From positions 62,001-126,000 of the forward strand of contig CALHGE010000009.1 of assembly GCA_938029725.1 (NCBI GenBank): 64,000 bases of DNA. The letters run 5' to 3'. The stretch comes from an uncultured Flavobacteriaceae bacterium (GTDB lineage: Bacteria; Bacteroidota; Bacteroidia; Flavobacteriales; Flavobacteriaceae). Position numbers and translations under genes: made by a program. The notes beneath the pieces are model-generated. The model did no database searches. It was not told the DNA's origin and saw only the letters and a list, made by a program, of their open reading frames with translations. Below are positions 51,808 through 62,900 of the stretch, piece by piece; positions within the stretch are counted from its first letter, which is position 1, and every line of letters begins with the position of its first letter.

Positions 51808-53727
51808 CTAATCAAACTTATGCCTCACAAAAGCTTCCATTGCAGCATAAGCAGAAAGACCAAGTTTAGTATATCTTTTTGCGGTATCACGATTTCGTTC
51901 TTCAGCGCGCATCCAGAATTCTCTAGAATCATCACCCTGAAACATGACACCATCTTTTTGTGATTGATGTGCAAAAATAGCATTGCGCTTTTTTAATACT
52001 TGCCCCGGACTCATAGGTACGGCCATCTCGATCTCATTGATATCCCATTCATGCCACGCGCCACGGTATAGCCAAAGCCAACAATCTTTCATATATGGTT
52101 CAGATTTTAAGCTTTTCATTGCTTCAAAAACGGCATCAAGACAAACACGGTGTGTACCATGCGGGTCAGCCAAGTCACCAGCAGCAAATATTTGATGCGG
52201 TTTTATTTCTTGAATGATATTTACCATTATAGCTGTATCTTCTTCTGAAAGATTATTCTTTTTTATAGTTCCTGTTTCATAGAAGGGTAAATCAAGAAAA
52301 TGAACCTTAGAGTCTTCTAGGCCCAAATAACGCGTAGCCGCGTAAGACTCCCCGCGTCTAATATTGCCTTTAAGCTGCCTTACTTCAGGGGAATCAAAAT
52401 TACTTTCCTTCCTAGCTTTTATAGAATCTATTATGATCTGCGCTTCCGCAGAGCTAGAAATCTGTTTTGAAATCTCAGCGTATTTTCTAGCGTCCATATC
52501 AGACACAGCAATGTTTCCAGAAGTTTGATAGACTACATGTACTTCATGACCTTGCTCAATTAATCTGTCAAATGTACCTCCCATTGAAATTACATCGTCA
52601 TCAGGGTGAGGGCTGAAAATAATAACTCGTTTTTTTATTGGTGTTGCTCTTTCAGGTCTATTCGTATCGTCAGCTTTCGGTTTTCCACCTGGCCAGCCTG
52701 TAATAGTATGCTGAAGACGATTGAACATCTTAATGTTAAGGTCATAAGAATCTTGGGTCATGAGTAAATCGGCCATCCCATTGTCGTTGTAATCCTTATC
52801 CGTCAGGCTCAAAATAGTTTTATCCATTTTGGTGCAAAGCCATACAATTGCCTTTGCTGTGCGCTCCTCAGTCCATTCACAAGGCCCTACTAGCCAAGGG
52901 GTTTTGTTTCTTGTTAATTCGCTGCCAGCTCCTGTATCTAATACAAAGGTACAGTTCTTATGGTTTTGAAGATAGGTGGCTGGAACATGTGATGACACCG
53001 CTTCTTCAATTGTTTTTTTAATGATATTAGCTTTATTCTGACCCCAGCCGAGAAGCACAATTCGTTTTGCATTTCGAAGGGTAGAAATACCCATTGTAAT
53101 TGCCCTTCTAGGAACATTATCAATACCTAAAAATGAAGGTGCAGCATCAACTCTTGTAATGTGATCTAAGGTGATAACTCTAGTTCCAGAATTGTAATGT
53201 GAACCAGGTTCGTTAAAACCAACATGGCCCGTTCGTCCGATTCCTAGAAGTTGAAAATCAAGCCCTCCGAAATCTTTTATTTTTTTCTCATAGGATAAAC
53301 AGTAGTCAACTACCGCGTCATTAGGGACTTTACCGTCTGGAATATGAATATTTTCAGGAAGTATATCAATATGATTAAACAAATGCTCATGCATGAAATA
53401 GTGGTAACTCTGAGTATTTTCTTTATCCATAGGTAGATACTCATCTAGATTAAAAGTGACTACGTTTTCAAAACTAAGCCCTTCCTCTTGATGCATGCGT
53501 ACCAATTCTTCGTAAACTCGAATAGGAGATGAACCTGTCGCCAAACCAAGAACACACATTTTGTTTGACAATTGTTTTTTCTTAATAAGATTGGCAATCT
53601 CCTCAGCCACTTCAATAGATGCGTCATTTGAGTTTTCAAAAATAACATTGTGAATCTTCTCAAAACGAGTTTCTTCAAATTGTCCTACGGGTTTGTAACG
53701 GATGTGAGTTTCACTTCTTGTTGCCAT
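51808..53727 (-). CDS. nagB: Glucosamine-6-phosphate deaminase fused to a PIG-L deacetylase domain
   Basis: 639 residues, against about 260 for NagB alone. Residues about 20-300 are a NagB domain: GLATGSSP (62-69), FNLDEYLPMDKENTQSY (92-108) and GIGRTGHVGFNEPGS (163-177), keeping the His and Glu of the active site but with Thr where E. coli has Asp141. Residues about 365-639 are a PIG-L/LmbE-type zinc deacetylase domain with SPHPDDD (372-378) and DPHGTH (521-526), so metal ligands are intact. NagB converts GlcN-6-P to fructose-6-P and ammonia. The second domain could remove acetyl from GlcNAc-6-P; this is inference. It is head-to-head with the DeoR gene. Confidence 0.95.
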   Translation of the reverse strand: MATRSETHIRYKPVGQFEETRFEKIHNVIFENSNDASIEVAEEIANLIKKKQLSNKMCVLGLATGSSPIRVYEELVRMHQEEGLSFENVVTFNLDEYLPMDKENTQSYHYFMHEHLFNHIDILPENIHIPDGKVPNDAVVDYCLSYEKKIKDFGGLDFQLLGIGRTGHVGFNEPGSHYNSGTRVITLDHITRVDAAPSFLGIDNVPRRAITMGISTLRNAKRIVLLGWGQNKANIIKKTIEEAVSSHVPATYLQNHKNCTFVLDTGAGSELTRNKTPWLVGPCEWTEERTAKAIVWLCTKMDKTILSLTDKDYNDNGMADLLMTQDSYDLNIKMFNRLQHTITGWPGGKPKADDTNRPERATPIKKRVIIFSPHPDDDVISMGGTFDRLIEQGHEVHVVYQTSGNIAVSDMDARKYAEISKQISSSAEAQIIIDSIKARKESNFDSPEVRQLKGNIRRGESYAATRYLGLEDSKVHFLDLPFYETGTIKKNNLSEEDTAIMVNIIQEIKPHQIFAAGDLADPHGTHRVCLDAVFEAMKSLKSEPYMKDCWLWLYRGAWHEWDINEIEMAVPMSPGQVLKKRNAIFAHQSQKDGVMFQGDDSREFWMRAEERNRDTAKRYTKLGLSAYAAMEAFVRHKFD

Positions 53728-54040
53728 TATGCTGCTGTAATTCGTTAAATTATGAATTGTTTGTAAATGCTTATTATGGCAAAAGTAGGCATTATAATTA
53801 CAATTTGCTGTTTTTTGCTATATATTTTGCTGTTTTCTGCGTTTATAAAAATATTAATTAATTAAAACAGTAAAAAACGGCATTCTAATAAATTTCCTAT
53901 CTTTACAGAGTAATTTATTTTGGACGATAAAAAAATCACCCAATTTCGCCCATTCCGCAAAGAGATAATTGGAGACAACCTTTGTTGTATTCTTTAGAAT
54001 TCAGGAAAAAGAACAAAGATTAGGGCAGTACCTTTATGAT
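53728..54040. promoter_or_regulatory. Divergent control region of nagB-PIG-L and deoR-murQ
   Basis: About 310 AT-rich bases between divergent genes. On the minus strand tacttttg (53780-53787) is a perfect TAnnTTTG -7 element for nagB. On the plus strand tatcttta (53898-53905) matches 7 of 8 for the DeoR gene. The repeat operator described separately lies between them. Confidence 0.5.
53804..53840. promoter_or_regulatory. Candidate DeoR operator: two direct repeats TTTGCTGTTTTYTGC 22 bp apart
   Basis: tttgctgttttttgc at 53804-53818 and tttgctgttttctgc at 53826-53840 agree in 14 of 15 positions and start exactly 22 bases apart, about two helical turns. They are just upstream of the nagB -7 element. 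DeoR-family regulators often bind spaced direct repeats, so this is a good candidate for the site of the adjacent regulator. Confidence 0.6.
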
Positions 54041-54790
54041 ATGTTAAAAGAAGAACGACAACAGACGATATTGAACGAGGTAGAACTGCATAATCGCATA
54101 CTATTAACTGATATTGCAGAAACACTAGATGTATCTATAGATACCGTTCGTAGAGATGTAAAAGAACTAGATGCAGAGCAGAAACTTCGAAAAGTACATG
54201 GTGGCGCAATTTCTTTGGGTTTTACAACTAGTAGCACTCGAAATACGAATATTTATGCGCTTGCCGAAAAAACAAAAATTGCTAAAAAAGCATTGTCACT
54301 TTTAAAAGAAGGTGCTGTTATTTTTGTAGATGGAGGTACCACTTGCTTGGAATTAGCACGATTGATACCCGTAGATCTTGAATTAACTTGTTTTACGCTT
54401 AGTTTACCGGTGGCCATGGAACTAGCTTCAAAACCAAATGTGACTGTTATTTTTATTGGTGGCCAGATTTCTAAGGATGCTCAAATATCTATTGGTGCAA
54501 ATGCGATTCTTAATCTTTCAGAAATAAAGGTTGACTTCAGCTTTATAGGAACAGGATATGTAGACCCTCAGTATGGCTTAACGGAATTTGATTGGGACAT
54601 TGTACAGCTAAAAAAAGCCGTAATTAAGGCCGCTAAGAAAACGGTACTTTTGTGTATCTCTGAGAAATTGAATTCGCAACATCGTTATAAAACCTGTGAT
54701 ATTAATGCGATTAATACGATGATTACCGAATTAGTACCAGAAAATGACCTATTAAGAAGCTTTAGAACTCACGACATTCATCTTTTATAA
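54041..54790 (+). CDS. DeoR-family transcriptional regulator of the amino-sugar cluster
   Basis: 249 residues from ATG 54041; the track start is a TTG at 53969 that adds 24 residues foreign to the family, and MLKEERQQTILNEVELHNRI is the normal DeoR beginning. The HTH is at about 19-45 (LLTDIAETLDVSIDTVRRDVKELD), followed by KVHGGAI. The effector domain resembles a ribose-5-phosphate-isomerase-like fold: KEGAVIFVDGGTTCLELA, FIGTGYVDPQYGLTEFDWDI. These repressors respond to phosphorylated sugars. It is divergent from nagB and 5 bases before murQ, so GlcNAc-6-P, GlcN-6-P or MurNAc-6-P is the likely inducer. Confidence 0.92.
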   Translation: MLKEERQQTILNEVELHNRILLTDIAETLDVSIDTVRRDVKELDAEQKLRKVHGGAISLGFTTSSTRNTNIYALAEKTKIAKKALSLLKEGAVIFVDGGTTCLELARLIPVDLELTCFTLSLPVAMELASKPNVTVIFIGGQISKDAQISIGANAILNLSEIKVDFSFIGTGYVDPQYGLTEFDWDIVQLKKAVIKAAKKTVLLCISEKLNSQHRYKTCDINAINTMITELVPENDLLRSFRTHDIHLL

Positions 54791-54795
54791 CTTTT

Positions 54796-55605
54796 ATGAA
54801 GTACCTCAAAATCACTGAAACTCCGTCTAATCATGATAATTTAGAACAATTAGATACCGTTTCTATATTGAATAAGATGAACCAAGAAGATCAAAAGGTG
54901 GCGGATGCTTGTGCCTTAGTCATTCCTCAAATTACCAAGCTAGTGGATGCCCTTACTGAGCGTTTTATTGATGGAGGACGTCTTTTTTATATTGGTGCAG
55001 GAACTAGCGGAAGACTGGGTGTTTTAGATGCATCTGAAATTCCTCCAACGTTTGGCATGCCGCATGAAAGGGTGGTGGGGATAATTGCAGGAGGAGATAC
55101 TGCTATTCGAAAAGCTGTTGAAAATGCCGAGGATGATCGTTTGCAGGCATGGAAAGATTTAAAAGTTCATGAAATTAATGCAAATGATGTTGTTGTTGGA
55201 ATTGCGGCTTCAGGAACCACGCCCTATGTTTTAGGAGGCATTGCAGCAGCTAAAAAGAACGGAATTCTTACCGCTGGAATCACAAATAACCCAGGTTCAC
55301 CTCTGGCTGAAGCTAGCGATATTCCAATTGCTGTTAATGTGGGTCCAGAATTTGTTACCGGAAGTACGCGTATGAAAAGCGGTACATCTCAAAAACTTGT
55401 TTTGAACATGATTTCTACCGCTCTAATGATAAAGATCGGCAGAGTAAAGGGAAACAAAATGGTAAACATGCAGCTAACCAATGACAAGTTAGTAGATCGC
55501 GGAACGCGATATGTAATGGAGGGCTTAGGTATAGGCTATGCGAAAGCAGCTGAATTACTTCATGAACATAGATCTGTGAAAAAGGCCATAGAGGCTGGTC
55601 GCTAA
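54796..55605 (+). CDS. murQ: N-acetylmuramic acid 6-phosphate etherase
   Basis: 269 residues, near the shorter Bacteroidota length (E. coli about 298). ITETPSNHDNLEQLDTVSILNKMNQED, YIGAGTSGRLGVLDASEIPPTFG (phosphosugar loop), GIIAGGDTAIRKAVENAEDD, GIAASGTTPYVLGGI and NVGPEFVTGSTRMKSGTSQKLVLNM are all MurQ motifs. It removes D-lactate from MurNAc-6-P to give GlcNAc-6-P. It follows the DeoR gene at 5 bases. The C-terminus ELLHEHRSVKKAIEAGR is a small helical UBA-like tail that closes earlier than in enterobacteria. Confidence 0.96.
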   Translation: MKYLKITETPSNHDNLEQLDTVSILNKMNQEDQKVADACALVIPQITKLVDALTERFIDGGRLFYIGAGTSGRLGVLDASEIPPTFGMPHERVVGIIAGGDTAIRKAVENAEDDRLQAWKDLKVHEINANDVVVGIAASGTTPYVLGGIAAAKKNGILTAGITNNPGSPLAEASDIPIAVNVGPEFVTGSTRMKSGTSQKLVLNMISTALMIKIGRVKGNKMVNMQLTNDKLVDRGTRYVMEGLGIGYAKAAELLHEHRSVKKAIEAGR

Positions 55606-55618
55606 AGCTGCGGTCAGT

Positions 55619-55645
55619 TCTAGCACTTCCCTGGCGCTTGCTAGA
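55619..55645 (+). terminator. Weak stem-loop after murQ
   Basis: tctagca and tgctaga form a 7-bp stem around a 13-base loop, 14 bases after the murQ stop. There is no T run, so termination strength is doubtful. Confidence 0.3.
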
Positions 55646-55703
55646 GGTTGGGTTAAGCACAGGTTTAGAACTAAAATGTACTCCAATTGACATTCAAAGA
55701 GGA

Positions 55704-56828
55704 TTAGTTTTTTGGAATCAACTTATAAATCCCCTTTCCTTCTACAGCTACATAAATAAACCCATCAGGGCCTTCTTTTACATCGCGAATACGGCCCATG
55801 CCAGCCATGAATTTTTCACGTTTAACAACCTTATTTCCTTTCATTTCAAGACGTTCTAAGTATTGAAATGAGAGCGAACCAACTAATAAGCTTCCGTTCC
55901 AATCTAGACCGTATTTGTCTGTTGTTATAAAAGTCATTCCACTAGGTGCAATTGATGGCGTCCAATAATGAATGGGTGGTGTCATGCCTTCCATTTCAGT
56001 TTTGTCTGTAATTTTGGTGCCACCATAGTTTATGCCGTAGGTAACTAATGGCCAGCCATAATTTGCACCTTTTTTGATGATATTAATTTCGTCTCCACCT
56101 CTAGGGCCGTGCTCATGGTTCCATATTCGGCCTGTTTCTGGATGTTTTGCCAAGCCCTGTGGGTTTCGATGCCCGTAGCTATAAATGGCAGTTTTAGCCC
56201 CTTTTTTCCCTATAAACGGATTGTCTATAGGAATGCTTCCGTCGTCGTTAAAACGATAAATTTTTCCTCCATCGCGGCTAATGTTTTGAGGATTCTCATT
56301 TCGAGCACCTCTTTCTCCAATAGAAAGAAAAAGATATCCCTGAGTATCAAATACTATGCGTGAGCCGAAATGTTGTCCCTTTGTGGTGTTAGGGCCAGCT
56401 TTATATAGTAATTCCTTAGCTACTAGCGAATTACCCTTTAACTTAGCACGCATCAGAGCAGTATGTCCGCCTTTTTCATCCCCTTCAGAGGAAGCATAAG
56501 AAATATAAATCCAACCGTTAGTTTTATAATCAGGATGAAGTTCAATGTCTAAAAGCCCACCTTGACCTCTATTATAAACTTCGGGTACATTATCAATTGT
56601 GGTTTTTATCTTATTCGAGAAGTGAATTAATTCGCCTGATTTTTCCGTTACTAAAAGCCCTCCATTTGGTAAGAATGCCATTCCCCATGGAATGTGCATT
56701 TCATCGATTAATGCTTCAGCTAAAAACGGAATATTTTCGGGTGTAGATACTTGATTTTCAATATTTTGAGCGCAAGAAAAATTAAACAAAATAATGAACA
56801 GACAAGAAATAAAGGCACTATTTTTCAT
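55704..56828 (-). CDS. PQQ-dependent aldose sugar dehydrogenase-like lipoprotein
   Basis: 374 residues. The signal sequence MKNSAFISCLFIILFNFSCAQN ends in a possible lipobox. The six-bladed propeller of soluble PQQ sugar dehydrogenases (YliI type) is shown by IPWGMAFLPNGGLLVTEKSGELIHF, GQGGLLDIELHPDY, GSRIVFDTQGYLFLSIGERG, YGHRNPQGLAKHPETGRIWNHEHGPRGGDEINIIKKGANYGWPLVTYG and DVKEGPDGFIYVAVEGKGIYKL. It oxidises aldose sugars in the periplasm when PQQ is supplied. It is convergent with murQ and not part of the recycling island. Cofactor synthesis genes are not in this window. Confidence 0.92.
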   Translation of the reverse strand: MKNSAFISCLFIILFNFSCAQNIENQVSTPENIPFLAEALIDEMHIPWGMAFLPNGGLLVTEKSGELIHFSNKIKTTIDNVPEVYNRGQGGLLDIELHPDYKTNGWIYISYASSEGDEKGGHTALMRAKLKGNSLVAKELLYKAGPNTTKGQHFGSRIVFDTQGYLFLSIGERGARNENPQNISRDGGKIYRFNDDGSIPIDNPFIGKKGAKTAIYSYGHRNPQGLAKHPETGRIWNHEHGPRGGDEINIIKKGANYGWPLVTYGINYGGTKITDKTEMEGMTPPIHYWTPSIAPSGMTFITTDKYGLDWNGSLLVGSLSFQYLERLEMKGNKVVKREKFMAGMGRIRDVKEGPDGFIYVAVEGKGIYKLIPKN

Positions 56829-56963
56829 AATGGAGCGTTAGAAGTATAATATAAAGTAAACCCTAAGGGGTGAAATTAAACAGAATTTATAAGTTTAAAT
56901 AATTACAACAAAAGAATATTAGATTCCCAAGTTCTCATATTCTTGCTCAAATTGACTTAACCT

Positions 56964-59900
56964 ATGCTCCCAAAAAACTCACGGCAAATTTTGTACGCTG
57001 TACTATTGATAGCTTTATCAGTAGTATGTACATCTGCTGTAGCAAACACCCGAGTATTTAGTTTTATCGCTGAAGTAGCTTCTGTTATAGAAATTTCTGG
57101 TGTCAGTTCTAAAGCGAAAGATACTACTCCGCTTGCTAGTGATAATTCAACTTCAAAAAAAGGAAATACGAGAAGTAGTTCAACTGCGACTGCAATGTTT
57201 ATGACGATTATCCAAGGGGCGGATGAAGAACTTGTTTGCGCTGACGATGGAAGTACTGTTGCTAAATTTAGTCTTTGTGGTGATTCTGATGATCGAATAA
57301 TTTCCTTGACAGGCGCTCCGTTCGGAAGCGTTCAATGGCAACAAGTTACAAGCGGTTGTACACCTGATATGACTACCTCGTGCCCAAGTGGTTCTTGTAA
57401 TTATAGTTCAGTTGGTACCGGTCAAACCTTTACGATTGATGCGAGTACTATTCCTGCTGCCACTGGAGCTGAATTTCGTGTTCGAGTTAATGGTTCTGGA
57501 CCATGGTATTATTTTGAAGTTGCTAAAAGTACGATTACTCAAACCTTTGTGAAAACCGATTTTATCTGCGGAGCAGATGGTAGAATACAAATTACAGGTC
57601 TTTCAAGTGCTTATGAGTTTAGCATTGATAACGGCAGTGGTTTTGGACCATGGCAAGGGCCTATTTTCACGAACTTAACACCTGGCTTCTATAATGTTAA
57701 GGCAAGGCAGCAAGGCACACCTGGGGCTTGCGAATACCCTTATCCAGCTATTGAAATCGAACAAAAAGACATTATAATAGCGGCAACTTTTGTTGATGCA
57801 CAATGTTCGGGAGATACTGGAAGTGTTTCTGTAAATGTTAATAATACAGTGCCTGGTCCTTATAAATACACACTATTAGATGCAAGCGGTGTTCCTCAAG
57901 AGTTTACGGCTTTCTTACCGGCAGATAATTATACTTTTGCAGCAGTTGGTTTCGGAACGTATATTGTTCAAGTAGAAACACAACAATGCACTGGTGATCC
58001 ACTCAACGGAATTGACCCCCCAAGACAAGCGCTAGATACAAGTGGAAACGCTATAGTAATTGGTAATGGCTTAGTAGCCCTAGATGCCTCAACAGAGGTA
58101 AATAGTAGTTTTGGTTGTTCGACAATAACGAGTGTTGATGTCACCTTAAATACAACAGGAGGATCTGCTCCTTACACCTTTACGGTAAACGGAGGACCTG
58201 TACAACCTTCTTTTACAGGAAGCACAACCTATACCGTAACTACAGCTGGAAGTTATGATTTCATTGTCACAGATAGTAATGGTTGCACGATTGCGGCTTC
58301 TTCAAATGTTGAAGATTTGGCCCCCCCTTCGGTTAGCGCCAGTGGTTTAGATGGTACTTGTTCAAATGGCGGCGCTCGTATCAATTTTAATGTTGCGAAT
58401 GCGAATGGATATAACTTGTCTTATCGTGTAAGTATTGCTGACCCTTGGGATACGAATCCATCGATTTCTGTTCCGGCAACTCCGGGAGGAACTACATATA
58501 CTGGAGTTTCGGTAAGGTACCAACAAGGAGGTTTTGAGTGTACGTTAGACCTTCCAGACATTACAGTTACTAGTGTTGGCGTAATTATTGGCTCCGCAAC
58601 TAAAATTTCAGATAGAACTTGCGATGGGCTAGGTGGAACTATTGGCGGTCAAATTGATTTTGGAGCGACAAGTGGTGGCTTTGGAAGTGGTTATTTATTT
58701 AGTATTGATGGACTCAATTTTAGTGGCACAACTTCATTTGCAAGCCTAGTACCAGGTAGTTATACCCCAATGATAGAAGATGGTGGTGGATGTCGTTTAG
58801 AACTGACTCCTATTACGATATTAGATATTGATCCGCCAACAGATATCGATTTCGTTCCAACGAATAGTAACTGTACTGCGAATACAGTGGATTTGCAATT
58901 AGTACCAACAAGTAATGCGGCTATAGTCAATTATTCAATTATTAGTCCGGCACCTCAAGACAACGCTGCAAGCGATACATTCATAAGTTTAGATGCTTCA
59001 CAATCTTATATTTTTCAAATTACAGATGCAAATAATTGTACCTATACGGAAGGATATTCGCCAGCTATAACCAGCTCAATTCGAGCAAGAGTAGAAGCAG
59101 GTGGAGATACTCAAGTATGTTCAGGTGCAAGTGATGGTTCAGGAACTTTCCTTATTGATGGGTTTGCAAACTCGTATCAATATCAGATAAATGTAGATCC
59201 AGTAGTTACAGGTCAGACCGCTAGTGAAGTAGCAATTACGGGTTTAGCGACAGGAACCTACACAATAACCATTACCGATGAAGATACGGGTTGTACTGAT
59301 GCTACGAATTTTACGGTTTCAGAACCCACCACACCTTTGGCACTAACTGGTACCGTAACACCAATGTCATGCAACAATGGTAACTTAGGTAGGGTTGTCG
59401 CAAATGCAACCGGTGGATGGGGCAACAATAGATATACTTTGGTTTTTCCTGGCGGCGGAACTACCGTGGGCCCTAAGTCGGGTGCTATTTTTGGTAGTCT
59501 TTCGGTTACGGGAACGTATACCTTAACTGCAACGGATGCGGAAGGGTGTACCGATACTTTTACATTTGATCTTACGCCTATAGACTCACCAACTATTACC
59601 TTAGACACAGTCGCATCTGATTTTTGTTATATTCCAGGAACGGGAGCTACAATGGTGGTAAACTCGACGGCAGGAACTGCAGCTCTTGGAACACACCAGT
59701 ACAGAATTAATGGTGGTTCCTTACAGGCAAGTGCAACGTTTACGAATTTGAGTCCAGGAAATTATTCTATTGAAGTTGTTGATGCTAATGATTGTAATCA
59801 TAGCGTCAGTGTAACCGTAAGGCCTCAGTTACGAGTGAATACTAGTATTGAAATGGCCATACCATGTGGTGGTGCTAATGGACAACTACGCGTACAGGTT

Positions 59901-62900
59901 ACCGGAGGTTATTTGACCAATTCTACTCCTAAGTTTTACGAAGTAAGTTCAGATAATGGAGGAAGCTTTACTGCCCCTGTGGCATTTACCTCAAATAATT
60001 TTTTATATGACACTTCAGTTGACGGAACATATATTTTTAGAGTTTCAGATAATGAAGGTTGTATTGCAGAGTCAACACCGATTGTTTTAGACCCGGCGGT
60101 ATCATTACTTCCGGCAGCCACTATTGTTACCCCAGCAAGTTGTGGAGCAACGAATAATGGTATTTTAACTATCGTTCCAAATGCCATGAACGGTGTACCT
60201 CCTTATGAGATTAGTTTTGAAGGAAGTGCTTTTGGTACACAAAGTACTTTTTCTAACCTAAACGCAGGTCAAACGTATACTTATATTGTTCGTGATGCTA
60301 GAGCTTGTCAGGTTGTCGGTTCTGAACTGATTCCATTAGATGGAACAGCACCGCCTGATGCTACAGTAGTGGCTAATTTAGCTGTTTGTACAGCCACGGT
60401 AGTAGAGGGTTCCATAGATGTTACTGGAGTAACTGGAGGAAATGCAGATTTCACCTATATCTTAGAAGATGAGTTTGGAATTGAAATTACAAGAACCGGA
60501 CCTACTGCTGGTACTACAGCTACTTTTGGTAATTTAGAACCAGGTATTTATACCGTGGTAACTATAGATGCTTTTGGATGTAGAGATATTGATACCGTAA
60601 CTGTTGTTCAAACTGCGGTGGATGTTGTGCCTGATCCAGTGCCTTTTCCTGTATGTAATATAGCTGGTTTCAGCAATATAGTTACCATAAATGGAGGTAT
60701 TGGTCCCTTTTTGATTCGTTTAGAAAATGACCCAATAGCTCCTGTTCCACCAAATTTAACAGCAACGCGGCATCAGTTTGATAACTTACAGTTTGGAGTA
60801 ACATATACTGTTGAGGTTACAGATACAGCAACTGGTTGTGTATACCTAGATGAAATTCCACCAGTTAATGGTCCAACAACTTTAGATGTTACCGCCAGCA
60901 CAACGCCTGGTTATTGTGATGCGAATCGCTTCGGGCAAATAAGCTATGATGTAATTGGTTTTGCTGCTAGTAGTGATTTGATCATTGAATTATTAAACAC
61001 AGATACAGGGGTAACTATTATCTTGGAGTCTCCAACTAACGTTTCGCCTACACATTCTGGAACGCATGAAAGCCTACCTGGAAACTATCAAATTATTGTA
61101 ACTGATCTTACGGATAATTGCACAGATGCAGCAGCGGTAACTATTATTCAAAACTTACCATCAATTGACATATTAGCCTTAACACCGGCTAATTGTACGG
61201 CTGACGGTTCTATTACCGTGCAAGGAAATGGCGGCGGAGGCGGCCCATATACCTTTGCATTTATACCAACAACAGTACCACAAACACCAGTAACGCCTGG
61301 TGATTTTAGTGCAGTAACAACACATTTTGGTGCGGCGGGTAATTATGATGTTTACGTACAAGATGCCTTAGGTTGTACTTCTTTTGCAATTGCAGAAATT
61401 ATTCCTTTAGATCCAGCATTACCAGTACCTACGGTTTTTGTTTATAATCAATGTGCTGTAGCCTCACCAACTTTTGATATTGTAGTTAGCGTTCCATCAA
61501 GCGTTAACACGCCAAGATTTACCTTGGCTGGTGATTCACAATTTGGCGTATTGAATGGCGGAGGAACGGCTTGGGAATATACCTATACCGTAACTACCCC
61601 TGGTAATTATGTAGTAGATGTGATAGATGCAAATGGTTGCATTAGTCAAAATACCGCAGAAGTATTCGAATTTTTATCAGCTTCTGGAGGTTTTTCTACA
61701 GAACCTTCGTGTAATGCTGCAGACGGAGTGATTACTATTTTACCAAATGGAGGTAGTAATAATTTTGATTTTGCTTTAACAGGAACCAATTATTTAGGAG
61801 CTGCAGTAGCTCTTAATCTTACTAATATTACTGGGAATGGCGTGTTTACCGGAATAACTCCAGGAAGCTATAGTGTTGTTGTAACTGATAGGTTAGTAAC
61901 AGACGGCGTTGCCAACTGTACTTTCTTAGTTGATAACATTAATTTAGATGCCGCAACGCCCCCAATTATTTTACCAACCATTCCGCAAAATATAAGCTGT
62001 AATGGCGCTGATGATGGAAGTATTGATATTGTGCTTCAAGCTGGAACCGATGTTGATTCGCCAATCGACTATCGCCTATTGAATTTTGATACAAGAGCTT
62101 TGATTACAAATAATGGTTCAGGTTCTTTCCCAGGTTTGCCCCCGGGGCGATATGAGGTTGAAGTAATTTCTGCTAGAAATTGTATTGATTTATCAGGCTT
62201 GTTGGAGATAACCGAACCTGTAGTTTACACAATTACAGCAGCGGCGGCAGATTTTGCCTGTGAAATTGGTGCGAATAGATTTAGCTCTTCCATACTTACA
62301 GTGACTATTACAAGTCCGGGTACGGCAGGAAATTACCGCTATAGTATTACCGGTTTTGAGAACTATCAAACTAGCCCTACTTTCGAGATCGTAGATGATG
62401 GTAGCGTACAAAATATTACTGTATATGCTATAGATGATAATGGCTGTCAGGCTACGACAAGTGTAGTGCTGAACCCACCTATGGATGTAGTGCCTTCTAT
62501 TATTCAAATAGACCCTTTGAATTGTAGTGTTCCCGAACGTGTTCGTATCGAAGTTATTGGAACCACAGATTTTACAGTTTCAACGATATCGGCTATTGCT
62601 GTCGCTCCAGTGACCAATACTGCCGGTGATAATTTTGTAGATGTATTCTTGCCAGCTTCTGGAGATTATCTTTTTGAAGTTCAAGATAACCTACCTTTCG
62701 GATGTGCCTATCCTATGCCTGTGCATACGGTTATTGAGCCTATTCAGCCCACAGTAGTGATTGCAGAAGCAGAATCTATAGGGTGTTTTGGAATTAGTGA
62801 TGGTGAATTGACAATTGAGGTTACAGATTATACAGGCTTATATTCATATAATGTCTATAGCGGTAGTGACCCACTCAAAACCACAGTTTTAGCAACTGGT

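Noticed and set aside
53969-54040. TTG start adding 24 residues to the DeoR regulator
   Set aside because: The added residues do not belong to the DeoR N-terminus; MLKEERQQTILNEV at 54041 does.
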